The notes under the pieces were generated by a model. The model was not told the origin of the DNA. It ran no database searches and saw only the letters and a program-made list of their open reading frames with translations. 64,000 nt of DNA from Anoxybacter fermentans (GTDB lineage Bacteria; Bacillota; Halanaerobiia; DY22613), in the NCBI RefSeq assembly GCF_003991135.1, contig NZ_CP016379.1, forward strand, positions 2,666,001 through 2,730,000. The letters are read 5' to 3'. Positions 45,585 through 55,168 of this stretch are shown piece by piece. A program made the position numbers and the translations under genes. Within the stretch, counting starts at the first letter, position 1, and each line of letters starts with the position of its first letter.

Positions 45585-45745
45585 TTAAAATAATGCATTC
45601 TCAGAATAAGGAGGTTGTGGGTCAGTACCATATTTATATGCTTCAAAAACTCTTTTTGCATAATTGAAGGCTTTTTCACCTGATCCATTATATGCCAATA
45701 CTGGCCCAAACCACTCTGTCTTATAATAATCGGTACCTTTTTTTA
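45585..45745 (-). pseudogene. C-terminal end of the ISL3-interrupted GH23 Rhs gene
   Basis: The minus strand reads KTEWFGPVLAYNGSGEKAFN then YAKRVFEAYKYGTDPQPPYS and ENALF with a stop at 45585. Removing the ISL3 element (45754-47148) and one GATATTTC repeat joins it in frame to the gene at 47149-48979, giving KKNKKYLKKGTDYYKTEWFG across the joint. Confidence 0.88.
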
Positions 45746-45753
45746 GATATTTC

Positions 45754-47148
45754 GGGTCTATAATTAATGTTGTGAAGAAAAAATTATAAAAAATAAAAAG
45801 GCATTTGCTGGCTCCGTTGAATTAATTAGTTGCGAACTAAAAACCAAAGAAAGGAGTCCAGCAAATGCAATATAATAATATCATAAAATTTCTTGATTTG
45901 CCAGACATTATTGCAACTGAAATTATTTCAACGGAGGACAGATATATTTTTATCGCTGAAGCAAAGAAAAATCACATTGTGTGTCCTCAGTGTGGTAATA
46001 TCACTAATAAAATCCATGATACAAAATGGCAAAATATTAGAGACATCCCCATAAGAGGTAAACTAGTAATCATTAGACTTCTAAAGAAAAGATATCGTTG
46101 TCCTTATTGTCATAAGAGGGGTATCCCTGAAAAATATGAAAGTATTGATAAATATGCCCGTAATACCAAACGCTTTGATAAATATCTTGCTAAAGAAACT
46201 GTCAGCAAGGATTATTCTAAAGTTGCTAGAGAAAACGGGTTAAGTTATACAGCTGTTAATAATGCAGTTAAAAAAGTAGTTGACCCTCTCATTAAACAAC
46301 AAGTTTCAAAACTTAGTCAATTAAAAGCCATCAGTATCGATGAATTTGCAGTTTTAAAACGCCATAAATATGGAGTTAGCATTACAGATCCAATTAATCG
46401 GGAGTTAATTGACATTTTACCTACTCGCAAAAAGGATGATTTAATTGACTACTTTAATTGTTGGGAAGATGAACAAAGACGACAGATTCAATCGATCTCT
46501 ATGGATATGTGGCGGCCGTTCAAAGCAGTAGCAGATGCAGCATTTACTCATGCAAAAATTGTTATAGATAAATTTCATCTTGTAACTTTAATGAACAGAG
46601 CCCTTGATGAAGTTAGAAAACAAGTTCAACAAACAGTAAATAATCATCAGAGAAGAAAGTTTTTTCAAAGTCGTTTATTACTCCAAAAACGAGCTGAAGA
46701 ATTGACAGATGAAGAACATGAAAAGCTCATCAAATTATTTGAACTCAGTCCAGCTCTAGAAAAGGCCTGGGAATTAAAAGAGGAATTCAGAGACCTATTG
46801 CAGCTAGATAATGTGAAAGAAGCCACCAGAGCTCTAAAAAGGTGGTATAAAGAAGTAATAAAAAGCAAGCTGATGCCTTTTTACCAGGTAAAAAAGATAA
46901 TACAAAGATGGGAAGAAAAAATACTAAATTATTTTAAGACTAAGATAACCAATGGCTTTGCTGAGGGTATCAATAACAAGATTAAATTGATCAAAAGGAT
47001 TGGATATGGTGTTCCAAATGTTATGAATCTAAGGAGAAGAGTATTTAATGCAATGTTAAGTTATTAAATTTAAATGTTTATTTCAAAATCAATTTACCAA
47101 TCAATTCAACGGAGCCAACTTATCTTTCACAACATTTGACGGAGAGCC
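45754..47148 (+). mobile_element. ISL3-family insertion sequence with 8-bp target duplication
   Basis: 1395 bp. The right end, read inward, is GGCTCTCCGTCAAATGTTGT; the left end GGGTCTATAATTAATGTTGT matches with several changes in the outer bases. GATATTTC flanks both sides (45746-45753 and 47149-47156). An inner repeat GGCTCCGTTGAATT occurs near both ends. One intact transposase gene. Confidence 0.93.
45865..47067 (+). CDS. ISL3-family transposase
   Basis: 400 residues on the plus strand, against nearly all neighbours. The ATG at 45865 follows GAAAGGAGTCCAGCAA. The N-terminal zinc-binding part has CPQCGNITNKIHD and CPYCHKRGIPEKY. A helix-turn-helix region (VARENGLSYTAVNNAVKK) precedes the DDE core: AISIDEFAVLKRHKYG (first Asp), SMDMWRPFKAVADAAF (second Asp) and ITNGFAEGINNKIKLIKRIG (Glu). 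Intact and recently inserted, to judge from the perfect target duplication. It inactivated the GH23 CT of the Rhs gene on the minus strand. Confidence 0.95.
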   Translation: MQYNNIIKFLDLPDIIATEIISTEDRYIFIAEAKKNHIVCPQCGNITNKIHDTKWQNIRDIPIRGKLVIIRLLKKRYRCPYCHKRGIPEKYESIDKYARNTKRFDKYLAKETVSKDYSKVARENGLSYTAVNNAVKKVVDPLIKQQVSKLSQLKAISIDEFAVLKRHKYGVSITDPINRELIDILPTRKKDDLIDYFNCWEDEQRRQIQSISMDMWRPFKAVADAAFTHAKIVIDKFHLVTLMNRALDEVRKQVQQTVNNHQRRKFFQSRLLLQKRAEELTDEEHEKLIKLFELSPALEKAWELKEEFRDLLQLDNVKEATRALKRWYKEVIKSKLMPFYQVKKIIQRWEEKILNYFKTKITNGFAEGINNKIKLIKRIGYGVPNVMNLRRRVFNAMLSY

Positions 47149-48979
47149 GATATTTCTTATTCTTTTTATACCATTTTGTATTATATTCACTATTCCATTT
47201 TACATGAGCAACCTTGCCAAATAGCCATCTAATTCCGCCAGCTATATTTTGATTTACATCTGACCAATCTTTAACGTTTACTGGTAATGGCTTTAAAGTC
47301 CGTAATTCATCTATAGACCTACCTTCTTCCAATTGCATCAAACCTCTTCCTGGCCCACCATACTCCTCAAGATCCGGAACAAAATTACGATTTTCACGTG
47401 CAATTAACGCCTTAACCAGACTTGGATCCAATGGTTCAATTTCATATTTAGACTTCTCATTCCATCTATCATTAAAATAATTTGTCCAGGCAATTATTTC
47501 ACGGTCAAATCTATTAAGTTCTTCATCCTTATATTTTTGAATATTGGTATTCTCACCATATATACTGACATAACTAATCGCCATCTGTAAATCCTGGTCA
47601 GAAACACTATCTGGATCTTCTCTATATTTATCCATTGTCTTATAGTGGTATTCAATGTCAAAATATTTTTCAAATTCTTGCATATATTCTTCCTGCTTCT
47701 GTCTATCAATTCTTATCACAGGTATGTCTAATCCATCTTTAATACCTGCAGCTGTAGTAAATCCAATATCATTATTTATTCTCTTTATTTGTAATTCCGG
47801 ATTCAACATGCTATCCACTTCTTCTACTGCTTTTTCAACTTCTTTATCGATAATTTCTAAAGTTTCCTCTTGTTTTGAATTCAACTTCATCCTCATTGTT
47901 TCTAAAGTCTCCTGGCCAACAATACCAACTACTGTAACTCCTAACTCAGCCTGGACTTCCTCTACTGCCATCTTAGTCTCCTGACCATATATGCCATCTA
48001 CTTTGACATCCTTTCCAAACCCTTCATTAAGTATCGTCTGAATTTCTTTTACCTCTTCTCCCTGAGATCCAAATCCATATATCTTTCCACTTTCATTAAT
48101 CAGTTCATCTAAATCATCCAACATATCCCGTATTCCTGCTTCTGGATCTTCAGGAATTCCTACTACTGGCTCTATCGGATCTGTAACAGAAACGTCGATA
48201 TCATACCCCAATGGATCTTCAAACCTTACAGGATTCTGATATGCATACATATATCCATGTAGGGTTCGTGGATCACTTAAACGACCCCTATAACGATCTC
48301 TCTGAATCCATTGACCTGTCACTGGATCATAGTCTCTTGCTTTGAAATGATACAATTTTACCTTTGTATCATAAAACTTCTCTGTCAATCCATGACGATT
48401 GTATGGCTCCATCACCCCTGCATAAACTTCCCCAAAAGCATCATACCTGTACTTAAACAGACTGTTACCTGATCTATCAGTTATATCCATCACATTCCTG
48501 TTTACATCATGATGGTAGAAGAATAAAAACCCTCTTGTATTAGGCTGATAACCCTTAAGTTTCCTATCATGATAACCATACATCTTCCTGGCAATAATAT
48601 TGCCATTACCGGTAAAATATTCTGCTAATGGTTGAATACCTCCACCATGCTGATCATATTCTGCCAAAAGTCTATTACCATCATATACATACACCGTCTT
48701 CTCCCATCTTAATTGATTCGATGTATGCCAGTAACTCTCCTCTCTTTTTATTCTCCTCCCTAAAGCATCATAGCCATACCTGACCTCTGTTCCATCATCA
48801 AATAGTACCTGGCTCAATCTATTTGCATAGTCATACTTGTAGGTAACTGTTCCTTCAGGAGAAATCTTCTGTATTCGATTCCCTAACTTGTCATAACTAA
48901 ATATCTGCACAAATTGGGTCTCTCCTTCAATATCAAATGAAAGAGAGACCCACTTATAATTAATTCTTATCCTGTTCAC
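47120..48979 (-). CDS. Rhs C-terminal module with GH23-like CT, truncated by ISL3
   Basis: 619 codons are open, the first ~25 being TPR-gene tail and hairpin read in another frame. Rhs homology begins at FVQIFSYDKLG, which is joined directly to NRIQKISPEGTVTYKYDY; the intact genes have some 240 residues between these two YDKLG/YDRLG sites, so a deletion between repeats occurred. Core, PG_binding_1 and the first part of the GH23 CT follow (IARENRNF, GPGRGLMQLE, NIAGGIRWLFGK). At 47156 the ISL3 element cuts the CT and the frame ends in foreign residues (RLSVKCCER). The rest lies at 45585-45745. Confidence 0.85.
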   Translation of the reverse strand: MNRIRINYKWVSLSFDIEGETQFVQIFSYDKLGNRIQKISPEGTVTYKYDYANRLSQVLFDDGTEVRYGYDALGRRIKREESYWHTSNQLRWEKTVYVYDGNRLLAEYDQHGGGIQPLAEYFTGNGNIIARKMYGYHDRKLKGYQPNTRGFLFFYHHDVNRNVMDITDRSGNSLFKYRYDAFGEVYAGVMEPYNRHGLTEKFYDTKVKLYHFKARDYDPVTGQWIQRDRYRGRLSDPRTLHGYMYAYQNPVRFEDPLGYDIDVSVTDPIEPVVGIPEDPEAGIRDMLDDLDELINESGKIYGFGSQGEEVKEIQTILNEGFGKDVKVDGIYGQETKMAVEEVQAELGVTVVGIVGQETLETMRMKLNSKQEETLEIIDKEVEKAVEEVDSMLNPELQIKRINNDIGFTTAAGIKDGLDIPVIRIDRQKQEEYMQEFEKYFDIEYHYKTMDKYREDPDSVSDQDLQMAISYVSIYGENTNIQKYKDEELNRFDREIIAWTNYFNDRWNEKSKYEIEPLDPSLVKALIARENRNFVPDLEEYGGPGRGLMQLEEGRSIDELRTLKPLPVNVKDWSDVNQNIAGGIRWLFGKVAHVKWNSEYNTKWYKKNKKYRLSVKCCER

Positions 48980-49140
48980 TCAGTTTTCTTCTTATTACTC
49001 TTTGAAGTTCAATGATTTCTTCATCACTTGAATCATATAGCCTCAACCAATATAAAGCATTCTCATAATCACCTAGTTTATAGTAAGACATAACCATTAT
49101 ATATTCAGTATTTAACCAATCAATATCATCTGAAAACTAT
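48918..49140 (-). pseudogene. Hairpin and C-terminal fragment of a TPR gene
   Basis: The GGGTCTCTC hairpin (48918-48952) lies after a TPR tail of about 58 codons (EYIMVMSYYKLGDYENALYW ... RRKLSEQDKN, stop at 48960). The N-terminal part is absent. The tail is joined to Rhs core as at 21425, 37440 and 57178. Confidence 0.7.
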
Positions 49141-49428
49141 GCTAGTTAAGTTCCAAAATTAGTAATCTGATTACATTTTCTACTACTCAGAGAATAAACT
49201 TAAATTTGAACACACATAGAAAAGGCAATTAAATTATCTTTTTCCTGTTTCAGTATCTCCATTTATCACCACAAAACATACGATTATTGCTATTTTTTAA
49301 AGCTACAACTTATTTTTTCTAATTTATAGAATTCAAGCATACATGAAGTTATATTTTACTTTGAAATAAAGATTAGACCTGCCCAGTCTAAATCTCTATA
49401 ACAACATTAATAAAATCATCTATGATTT
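49141..49428. other. AT-rich gap without recognisable gene
   Basis: I see no ORF with a ribosome binding site and no strong structure between the TPR fragment and the small remnant at 49429. Confidence 0.3.
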
Positions 49429-49600
49429 CTATAATTTATTGAAAGCCCTATTTTCCCATACATATATTTCCTTTTTACCCTCTTCTCTAATTATAGTTAT
49501 CTCGTTTTCATCCTCATTTTTTCTAAATTTATAGTAGTAATAAATATCATTTCCATCATATCTATTCTGAAAATAAACTTTGGCGAGCTGAAAGGTAAAT
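49429..49600 (-). pseudogene. C-terminal remnant of an unrecognised protein
   Basis: An open stretch reads QLAKVYFQNRYDGNDIYYYY then KFRKNEDENEITIIREEGKK and EIYVWENRAFNKL before a stop at 49429. It has beta-strand-like spacing and no start. It could be a lost partner or immunity gene. Family unknown. A short repeat (GTTGGTGATGCGAAAGCATC, 49694-49713) also found inverted near 12735 lies below it. Confidence 0.4.
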
Positions 49601-49727
49601 TAATCAAAAAATAGTTAGTTTACCTAATTATTGAAACAGACTATCAAAATATTGAAAAAATAAGCAAAAACAAAGTTTAATTTTCATTCTCAGTTGGTGA
49701 TGCGAAAGCATCATGAGGGTCTATATA

Positions 49728-49779
49728 GAAAACAGCGTCTAAAAGTCTAGCATTTATGCAGACTTTCAGACGCTGTTTC
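49728..49779 (-). terminator. Long palindromic terminator, copy 2
   Basis: AAACAGCGTCT...AGACGCTGTTT with inner AAAGTCT/AGACTTT and GCAT/ATGC pairing is followed by TTTTCTATATA on the minus strand. It ends the TPR gene at 49838 and is related to 34275-34329. Confidence 0.65.
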
Positions 49780-49837
49780 TCGTCAACAGATACTTTGTCA
49801 TCAAACTAAAGACAAGTTTGATTTTTACCTTATCCTA

Positions 49838-50905
49838 TTATTGATTCAATTTCCTTTGCAAATATTTTTGAAATTTAATTATATCTTCATCTCTTGAGTC
49901 ATATTGTTCTAACCAATACAAGGCATTTTTATAATCACCCAATTTATAATAAGCCATTGCCATTATATATTCTGTATTTCCACTATCAATATCATCATAT
50001 TTTAAACATTCTAAAAGTGTTTCGACTGTTTTTTTATATTCTCCAAGTATATAATATAAATGAGCAAGACCGCTAAAGTTCTCAATATCCTTTTCATATT
50101 GAATTGCAGCTTTATAATACTCTTCAGATTTTTCATATAAACCTTTTAACTTGTAAATCCCTCCTAAATCTCGATATGATCGAGCAATAGTATCATCTTT
50201 TTCCAATGCTTTTTTGTGAACCACTATCGCAGTCTCAATATTATTTGCCATTCCATAAAGAAGATTACCAATACGAGATAATATTTCTCCTGTTGCATTT
50301 TCTAAAGGAATTAAATTCCTAAGTTCTTCAAAAGAAATTGTTGAAAGATCATACTTTTCTTCATTATAATAAGATAAAAATAGTTTTATATAATTTTCTA
50401 CTTCATCTGGAGCATTTTTTATCCCCTTTTTATAAATTTCAATTTCCTTTTCTCCCTCAAAAAATATAGCTAAACTAGCATATGTTTTTCCATATGTTGG
50501 ATCTGCCTCTATTGCTTTTTTAAAATATGAAATAGCTTGCTCCTTATCATCTTCCTCAAATGCTATCTTACCTAAATAATAATATGCTTCCGCAACTCCT
50601 CGAATCTTTTTATCTCCATGATATTTAATTAACTGTTGAAAGTATTTTTTCGCTTTCTTGTAATCTATATCGTATAGAAAATTGGCTAAGCTTCTAAGAG
50701 TTTCATAATCATCTGGCTTATATTTAATAGCCTTTTGCCAATAACGGATAGCGTTGGAAAAATTGTGCGCCATAATAGAATTACGAGCTTTTTCAGTGTA
50801 CTTTTTAAATTGTTCCTCTGAATCTAAAGTTAAACAATAACTAACATAAATAAATATTATAACCGATAATATGAATATTTTTTTATGTTTTCGTATAAAT
50901 TTCAC
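49838..50905 (-). CDS. Membrane-anchored TPR protein paired with a beta-rich Rhs CT
   Basis: 355 residues. The N-terminal helix (IFILSVIIFIYVSYCLTL) is followed by TPR repeats (AEAYYYLGKIAFEEDDKEQA, SYRDLGGIYKLKGLYEKSEE). It begins 18 bases after the end of the CT reading frame at 50924, with AAGGAGGAGATTGTGAG between. It has diverged from the 21468/24479/57221 paralogues, as has the CT it follows, which fits co-evolving pairs. A palindromic terminator follows at 49728-49779. Inferred role: partner or immunity protein. Confidence 0.8.
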   Translation of the reverse strand: MKFIRKHKKIFILSVIIFIYVSYCLTLDSEEQFKKYTEKARNSIMAHNFSNAIRYWQKAIKYKPDDYETLRSLANFLYDIDYKKAKKYFQQLIKYHGDKKIRGVAEAYYYLGKIAFEEDDKEQAISYFKKAIEADPTYGKTYASLAIFFEGEKEIEIYKKGIKNAPDEVENYIKLFLSYYNEEKYDLSTISFEELRNLIPLENATGEILSRIGNLLYGMANNIETAIVVHKKALEKDDTIARSYRDLGGIYKLKGLYEKSEEYYKAAIQYEKDIENFSGLAHLYYILGEYKKTVETLLECLKYDDIDSGNTEYIMAMAYYKLGDYKNALYWLEQYDSRDEDIIKFQKYLQRKLNQ

Positions 50906-50923
50906 TCACAATCTCCTCCTTAA

Positions 50924-51145
50924 TTAAACCATTCCTGGATTTAGTTCAATTCCATCATTTACAGGGACTCCTATACCTGGAGTTCCAGATCGTTCAGGTA
51001 TTGGTAATGGGAATATTAAAGGTTCAGAAATTCTTTCTTCTGCTGGAACATCAGATGAACTAGTTTTCTCTTCTTCATACTCAAATTTTCCCTGAAGTGC
51101 TTTTGAATGTACTAAAATTTCCTGTATCTGTTTAAGTTTTTGCAT
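50924..51145 (-). pseudogene. C-terminal tail of the beta-rich CT, after an in-frame amber codon
   Basis: 73 codons in the same frame as the Rhs gene ending at 51149. A TAG at 51149-51151 separates KIYVRS from EMQKLKQIQEILV, which aligns with RRDAADKLKYIQEISV in the 25559 CT. The tail ends in a Pro-rich stretch (PLPIPERSGTPGIGVPVND). An ATG at 51145 behind TTAGGAG might allow separate translation. Confidence 0.7.
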
Positions 51146-51148
51146 CTC

Positions 51149-54043
51149 CTAACTTCGCACATAAATTTTTGTCTTCCCTGAAGCTTCAACTCCTCCCATT
51201 TTTACTTTAACACTTGTCTCTTCAAATACAACCCATCCTTCTACATCTGGAGTTGATGGCAAATATAAAATATTCTCTATCATCATTTCTATATCTCCTA
51301 CCTTTTTGGTAGCCGTTTGCTTAACACCAATAGCAACATCCTCTTTATTATAAATATACCTGTAAGGAGAATAAGAGGGGATAGCTGTATTTAACCCAGG
51401 AATAGTAAATTCCATATTTCCTGATGTATCTAATTTAATGTTTGAATTTTGATACGAAATTGTAACATTTTTATTCTTATCTACCTTTACTTCAACATTT
51501 GTATTCTTTCCAGATATTATTTTATAAGAAGTCTCATACACTACCTTAACATATTCATTTTTGAATTTCATATTAGTTCCTACATCAATTGTTATTTCTT
51601 CATTTTCTTTATAATTTTTCATTGCTTCTAAAGTCTCCTGACCATATATGCCATCTACTTTGACATTCTTTCCAAACCCTTCATTAAGTATCGTCTGGAT
51701 TTCTTTTATCTCTTCTCCCTGAGATCCAAAGCCATATATCTTTCCACTTTCATTAATCTGTTCACCTAAATCATCCAACATATCCCTTATTCCTGCTTCT
51801 GGATCTTCAGGAATTCCTACTACTGGCTCTATCGGATCTGTAACAGGAACGTCGATATCATACCCTAATGGATCTTCAAATCTTACTGGATTCTGATATG
51901 CATACATATATCCATGTAGGGTCCGAGGATCACTTAAACGACCTCTGTAGCGATCTCTCTGAATCCATTGACCTGTCACTGGATCATAGTCTCTTGCTTT
52001 GAAATGATACAATTTTACCTTTGTATCATAAAACTTCTCTGTCAATCCATGATGATTGTATGGCTCCATCACCCCTGCATAAACTTCTCCAAAAGCATCA
52101 TACCTGTACTTAAATAGACTGTTACCTGATCTATCAGTTATATCCATCACATTCCTGTTTACATCATGATGGTAGAAGAATAAAAACCCTCTTGTATTAG
52201 GCTGATAACCCTTAAGTTTCCTATCATGATAACCATACATCTTCCTGGCAATAATATTGCCATTACCGGTAAAATATTCTGCTAATGGTTGAATACCTCC
52301 ACCATGCTGATCATATTCTGCCAAAAGTCTATTACCATCATATACATACACCGTCTTCTCCCATCTTAATTGATTCGATGTATGCCAGTAACTCTCCTCT
52401 CTCTTTACTCTCCTCCCTAAAGCATCATAGCTATACTTAACCTCTGTTCCATCATCAAACAATACCTGACTCAATCTATTTGCATAATCATACTTGTAGG
52501 TAACTGTTCCTTCAGGAGAAATCTTCTGTATCCGATTCCCTAACCTGTCATAAATATATCTCACATCCCCTGCCTGAATCAACTGGTTTGCTGCATTATA
52601 TTGATACAATGTCTCTACCCCATCCTGACTCTTTCTTATCATATTTCCTACTGCATCATATTCATAAGTCACTACATTAAATGGCAATGCCAGATAATCA
52701 AAGTTTTCTGCCGGGTCTGGTTGATTATCATTATCTTTCTGATTTTTACCCTTACCTTTTTCTTTCTCATTTCCACCTATAGGTTGAGTTATCAACTGAA
52801 CGTCCCTGATCGCTGTAATCTTCTCTACTGGATAAATTACTTTTGTTAATCGATAATTTGCATCATATCTGTATAAAGTCACTGTCCCATCCTCTTCTGT
52901 ACATTTTAAGATATTCCCTACTAAATCCCTTTCATAAGTAAAACTTGAAAGAACTCCATATGGGCCATGGGTAACTATGCTTTTTATCCGGTTCATTTCA
53001 TCATAACTATACTCTGTCACTACTCCATTGGAATATTTCATACGTGTCAAATTGTTGTTTGCATCATACTCATATTCTGCATAATGATTCGTCGGTAGAT
53101 TGGCCTTGACTAATCTGTTCAAAGCATCATACTCATAGGAAATTACTGAGCCTTTTGGTGTTGTCAATGTCTTTAAGTTCCCTACAGCATCATAACTGTA
53201 CTGAATCTCTGTTCCCAACGTCTCATTTCTGGCCTTTATCTTCCGCCCTAACTTATCATAACTGAATGTCTGTACAAATTCTGGACTTTCAGCTCGAATT
53301 ATACGACCCAATGGATCATATTCAAATTTCTCTTTCTCTCCTGTCTGATATTCAATTTGAATTAGCCTATCCAGCGGGTCATAAGTGTAACTCGTCCTTC
53401 TACCCTCTGCATCAATCTTAAAGGCCAGGTTACCTACCGGGTCATAGTCATATCTTGTCTCATTTCCCAATGGGTCTATCTCCAGAATCAATCGATCAAG
53501 GGCATCATATTGATACTCTTTTGTATGACCATTGGCATCTACAATCCTGGTCAGCATTCCCTCTGGATCATATTGATATACCGTAGTATATCCCATTGCA
53601 TCGGTTACTTCTATGAGTTTATTTAGAGAGTTATAGCTCATCTTTTTCACATTCTCCATTGGGTCAATGATTTTTACCAGATTTCCTATCTTATCATACT
53701 CATATTCATACTCCCCACCATTGGCCTCAATTATCTTTGTCAAACGATCAAGCCCATCATATTGATAGACTGTTATATTCCCTTTCGGATCTTTAACCTG
53801 AATCAGGTTTCCTACAGCATTATACTGATAATCTGTTACATAACCAAGAGCATTTATCTCTGCAATTCTACGATTTAAACTGTCATATTCATATTCCGTC
53901 TTCCTGCCCAATGGATCAATCCTGGCTATCAGGTTTCCGTTTGGATCATACTCATATCTTGTCTTATATCCCATTGCATCTGTTTTAGCTACCAAAAGCT
54001 GCCGGGCATCATATTCGTATTCTGTTACATTACTCACCATCAT
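51149..54043 (-). CDS. Rhs protein: YD repeats, core, peptidoglycan-binding domain, beta-rich CT
   Basis: 964 residues, the longest uninterrupted Rhs reading frame here. YD repeats fill about 1-600 with the charged insert GNEKEKGKGKNQKDNDNQ. Core motifs (YDGNRLLAEYDQHGGG, DPVTGQWIQRDRYRG, FEDPLGYD) follow, then a shortened PG_binding_1 domain lacking one repeat, then the beta-rich CT (TSYKIISGKNTNVEVKVDKN, NILYLPSTPDVEGWVVFEET). Homology starts abruptly at NVTEYEYDARQ (about 54031), so signal peptide and N-terminal domain are missing. It ends at an amber codon, with the remaining CT at 50924-51145. Partner TPR gene 49838 follows. Confidence 0.82.
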   Translation of the reverse strand: MMVSNVTEYEYDARQLLVAKTDAMGYKTRYEYDPNGNLIARIDPLGRKTEYEYDSLNRRIAEINALGYVTDYQYNAVGNLIQVKDPKGNITVYQYDGLDRLTKIIEANGGEYEYEYDKIGNLVKIIDPMENVKKMSYNSLNKLIEVTDAMGYTTVYQYDPEGMLTRIVDANGHTKEYQYDALDRLILEIDPLGNETRYDYDPVGNLAFKIDAEGRRTSYTYDPLDRLIQIEYQTGEKEKFEYDPLGRIIRAESPEFVQTFSYDKLGRKIKARNETLGTEIQYSYDAVGNLKTLTTPKGSVISYEYDALNRLVKANLPTNHYAEYEYDANNNLTRMKYSNGVVTEYSYDEMNRIKSIVTHGPYGVLSSFTYERDLVGNILKCTEEDGTVTLYRYDANYRLTKVIYPVEKITAIRDVQLITQPIGGNEKEKGKGKNQKDNDNQPDPAENFDYLALPFNVVTYEYDAVGNMIRKSQDGVETLYQYNAANQLIQAGDVRYIYDRLGNRIQKISPEGTVTYKYDYANRLSQVLFDDGTEVKYSYDALGRRVKREESYWHTSNQLRWEKTVYVYDGNRLLAEYDQHGGGIQPLAEYFTGNGNIIARKMYGYHDRKLKGYQPNTRGFLFFYHHDVNRNVMDITDRSGNSLFKYRYDAFGEVYAGVMEPYNHHGLTEKFYDTKVKLYHFKARDYDPVTGQWIQRDRYRGRLSDPRTLHGYMYAYQNPVRFEDPLGYDIDVPVTDPIEPVVGIPEDPEAGIRDMLDDLGEQINESGKIYGFGSQGEEIKEIQTILNEGFGKNVKVDGIYGQETLEAMKNYKENEEITIDVGTNMKFKNEYVKVVYETSYKIISGKNTNVEVKVDKNKNVTISYQNSNIKLDTSGNMEFTIPGLNTAIPSYSPYRYIYNKEDVAIGVKQTATKKVGDIEMMIENILYLPSTPDVEGWVVFEETSVKVKMGGVEASGKTKIYVRS

Positions 54044-54102
54044 CTGAAAAGATTATTTTTCTACTGATTAAACGATAGGCTTCTTCCATCCTACCATACA
54101 GA

Positions 54103-54162
54103 AAAAAACCAAAAAAGGGGCTATATCTCAAAAGTAATTAAATACTTTTAAGACAGCCCCTC
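54103..54162 (-). terminator. Terminator hairpin derived from an IS1182 end
   Basis: AGGGGCT...AGCCCCT with inner CAAAAGTAATT/AATACTTTTAAG pairing is followed on the minus strand by CTTTTTTGGTTTTTTT. It resembles the palindromic left end of the IS1182 element at 38522 and stands at the same spot relative to the FG-GAP gene. Confidence 0.65.
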
Positions 54163-54168
54163 CAATTT

Positions 54169-55152
54169 CTAATATTTTACCATAAAAATTTCGACTTCAT
54201 ATGGCTTTTCATCTACATCTTCTCTCCCATATAAAAATATATCCTCATCCAGTCCATCATTATCAAGATCAGCACTTATAAGATTCCAAATTTCATAGTC
54301 ACTATTATTATCAAATTCTTCTAGCCATGATTTATTATCTGAATCTACACCACCAACTATATCGTTATCATTCGATATTTGTTCTATATTCTCTAATTCA
54401 TTATCATCATCTAAATTCAGTGTTTCCATAGACTCTTTTGATACATCTTCAAGTGGTGTTGAAAAAACAATTTCATCATTAACAATCTGTACTTTTTTCC
54501 ACGTATTTTCACCAACTCTTATATAAATCTTTGAATTATCTACAACTTCAAATTGTGATTCAAGATACTCTCCATACGAACTTCTCATTTCCCATTTTTT
54601 AATTATCTGTCCATTTTTATACCCAAGTATAAATAAATAATCTCCCACTAAATTAGAAACCTGTACCAGTATATTATGTTCATCTAATTTAATTTCATCC
54701 CAAACAACACCTGGAAATTTCTCACTCCATATTTTTTCTATCTTTTTTTCCTCTAAAAATATTTTATAAACATAAACTTCACAAGCATCTGAAGATTCTG
54801 TTCTTACGATAAATATTTCATCTTTTCCATCTTTATTAAAATCACAAAATACTGAAAGTAAGCCCGGATATTCTCCCAGCATCTCCGGCATGTCTATCCA
54901 GTCAATTTCTATTGGCTCAATACTTCCAAAAGATATTTTGTGTAATTTTAAATTAAAACTGTCTGGTATTAACTCTTCTGGAGATTTTGAAATACCCACC
55001 GTCAATAAAAGTTTAATATCTCCATAATTACCTATTTCAAAACCATTAATTGAATTTGCCCAAAATGGCTTTGAATATAATTGCACTGCATATATAGACG
55101 GAGCAAATATAAAAACTATCACAATTAAGATAATACTTACTTTTACATTCAC
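54169..55152 (-). CDS. Exported FG-GAP/VCBS-like protein, internally deleted
   Basis: 327 residues. The signal peptide ends at PSIYA. Loops CDFNKDGKDEIFIV and ADLDNDGLDEDIFL are kept. Compared with the 378-residue paralogues (34387, 40310) about 50 residues are missing between ISNDNDIVGGVDSD and WLEEFDNNSDYEIW, which removes one predicted strand set. The preceding GH23 CT is frameshifted as well, so this pair is probably decaying together. The GTG start at 55152 follows GAGGAGGTTTTGAAAA and lies 16 bases after the Rhs stop. Confidence 0.75.
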   Translation of the reverse strand: MNVKVSIILIVIVFIFAPSIYAVQLYSKPFWANSINGFEIGNYGDIKLLLTVGISKSPEELIPDSFNLKLHKISFGSIEPIEIDWIDMPEMLGEYPGLLSVFCDFNKDGKDEIFIVRTESSDACEVYVYKIFLEEKKIEKIWSEKFPGVVWDEIKLDEHNILVQVSNLVGDYLFILGYKNGQIIKKWEMRSSYGEYLESQFEVVDNSKIYIRVGENTWKKVQIVNDEIVFSTPLEDVSKESMETLNLDDDNELENIEQISNDNDIVGGVDSDNKSWLEEFDNNSDYEIWNLISADLDNDGLDEDIFLYGREDVDEKPYEVEIFMVKY

Positions 55153-55168
55153 TTTTCAAAACCTCCTC

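Noticed and set aside
47494-47709. 71-codon minus-strand frame inside the Rhs gene (also at 55754)
   Set aside because: Overlaps the real Rhs frame and is only an alternative frame of the same repeated sequence.
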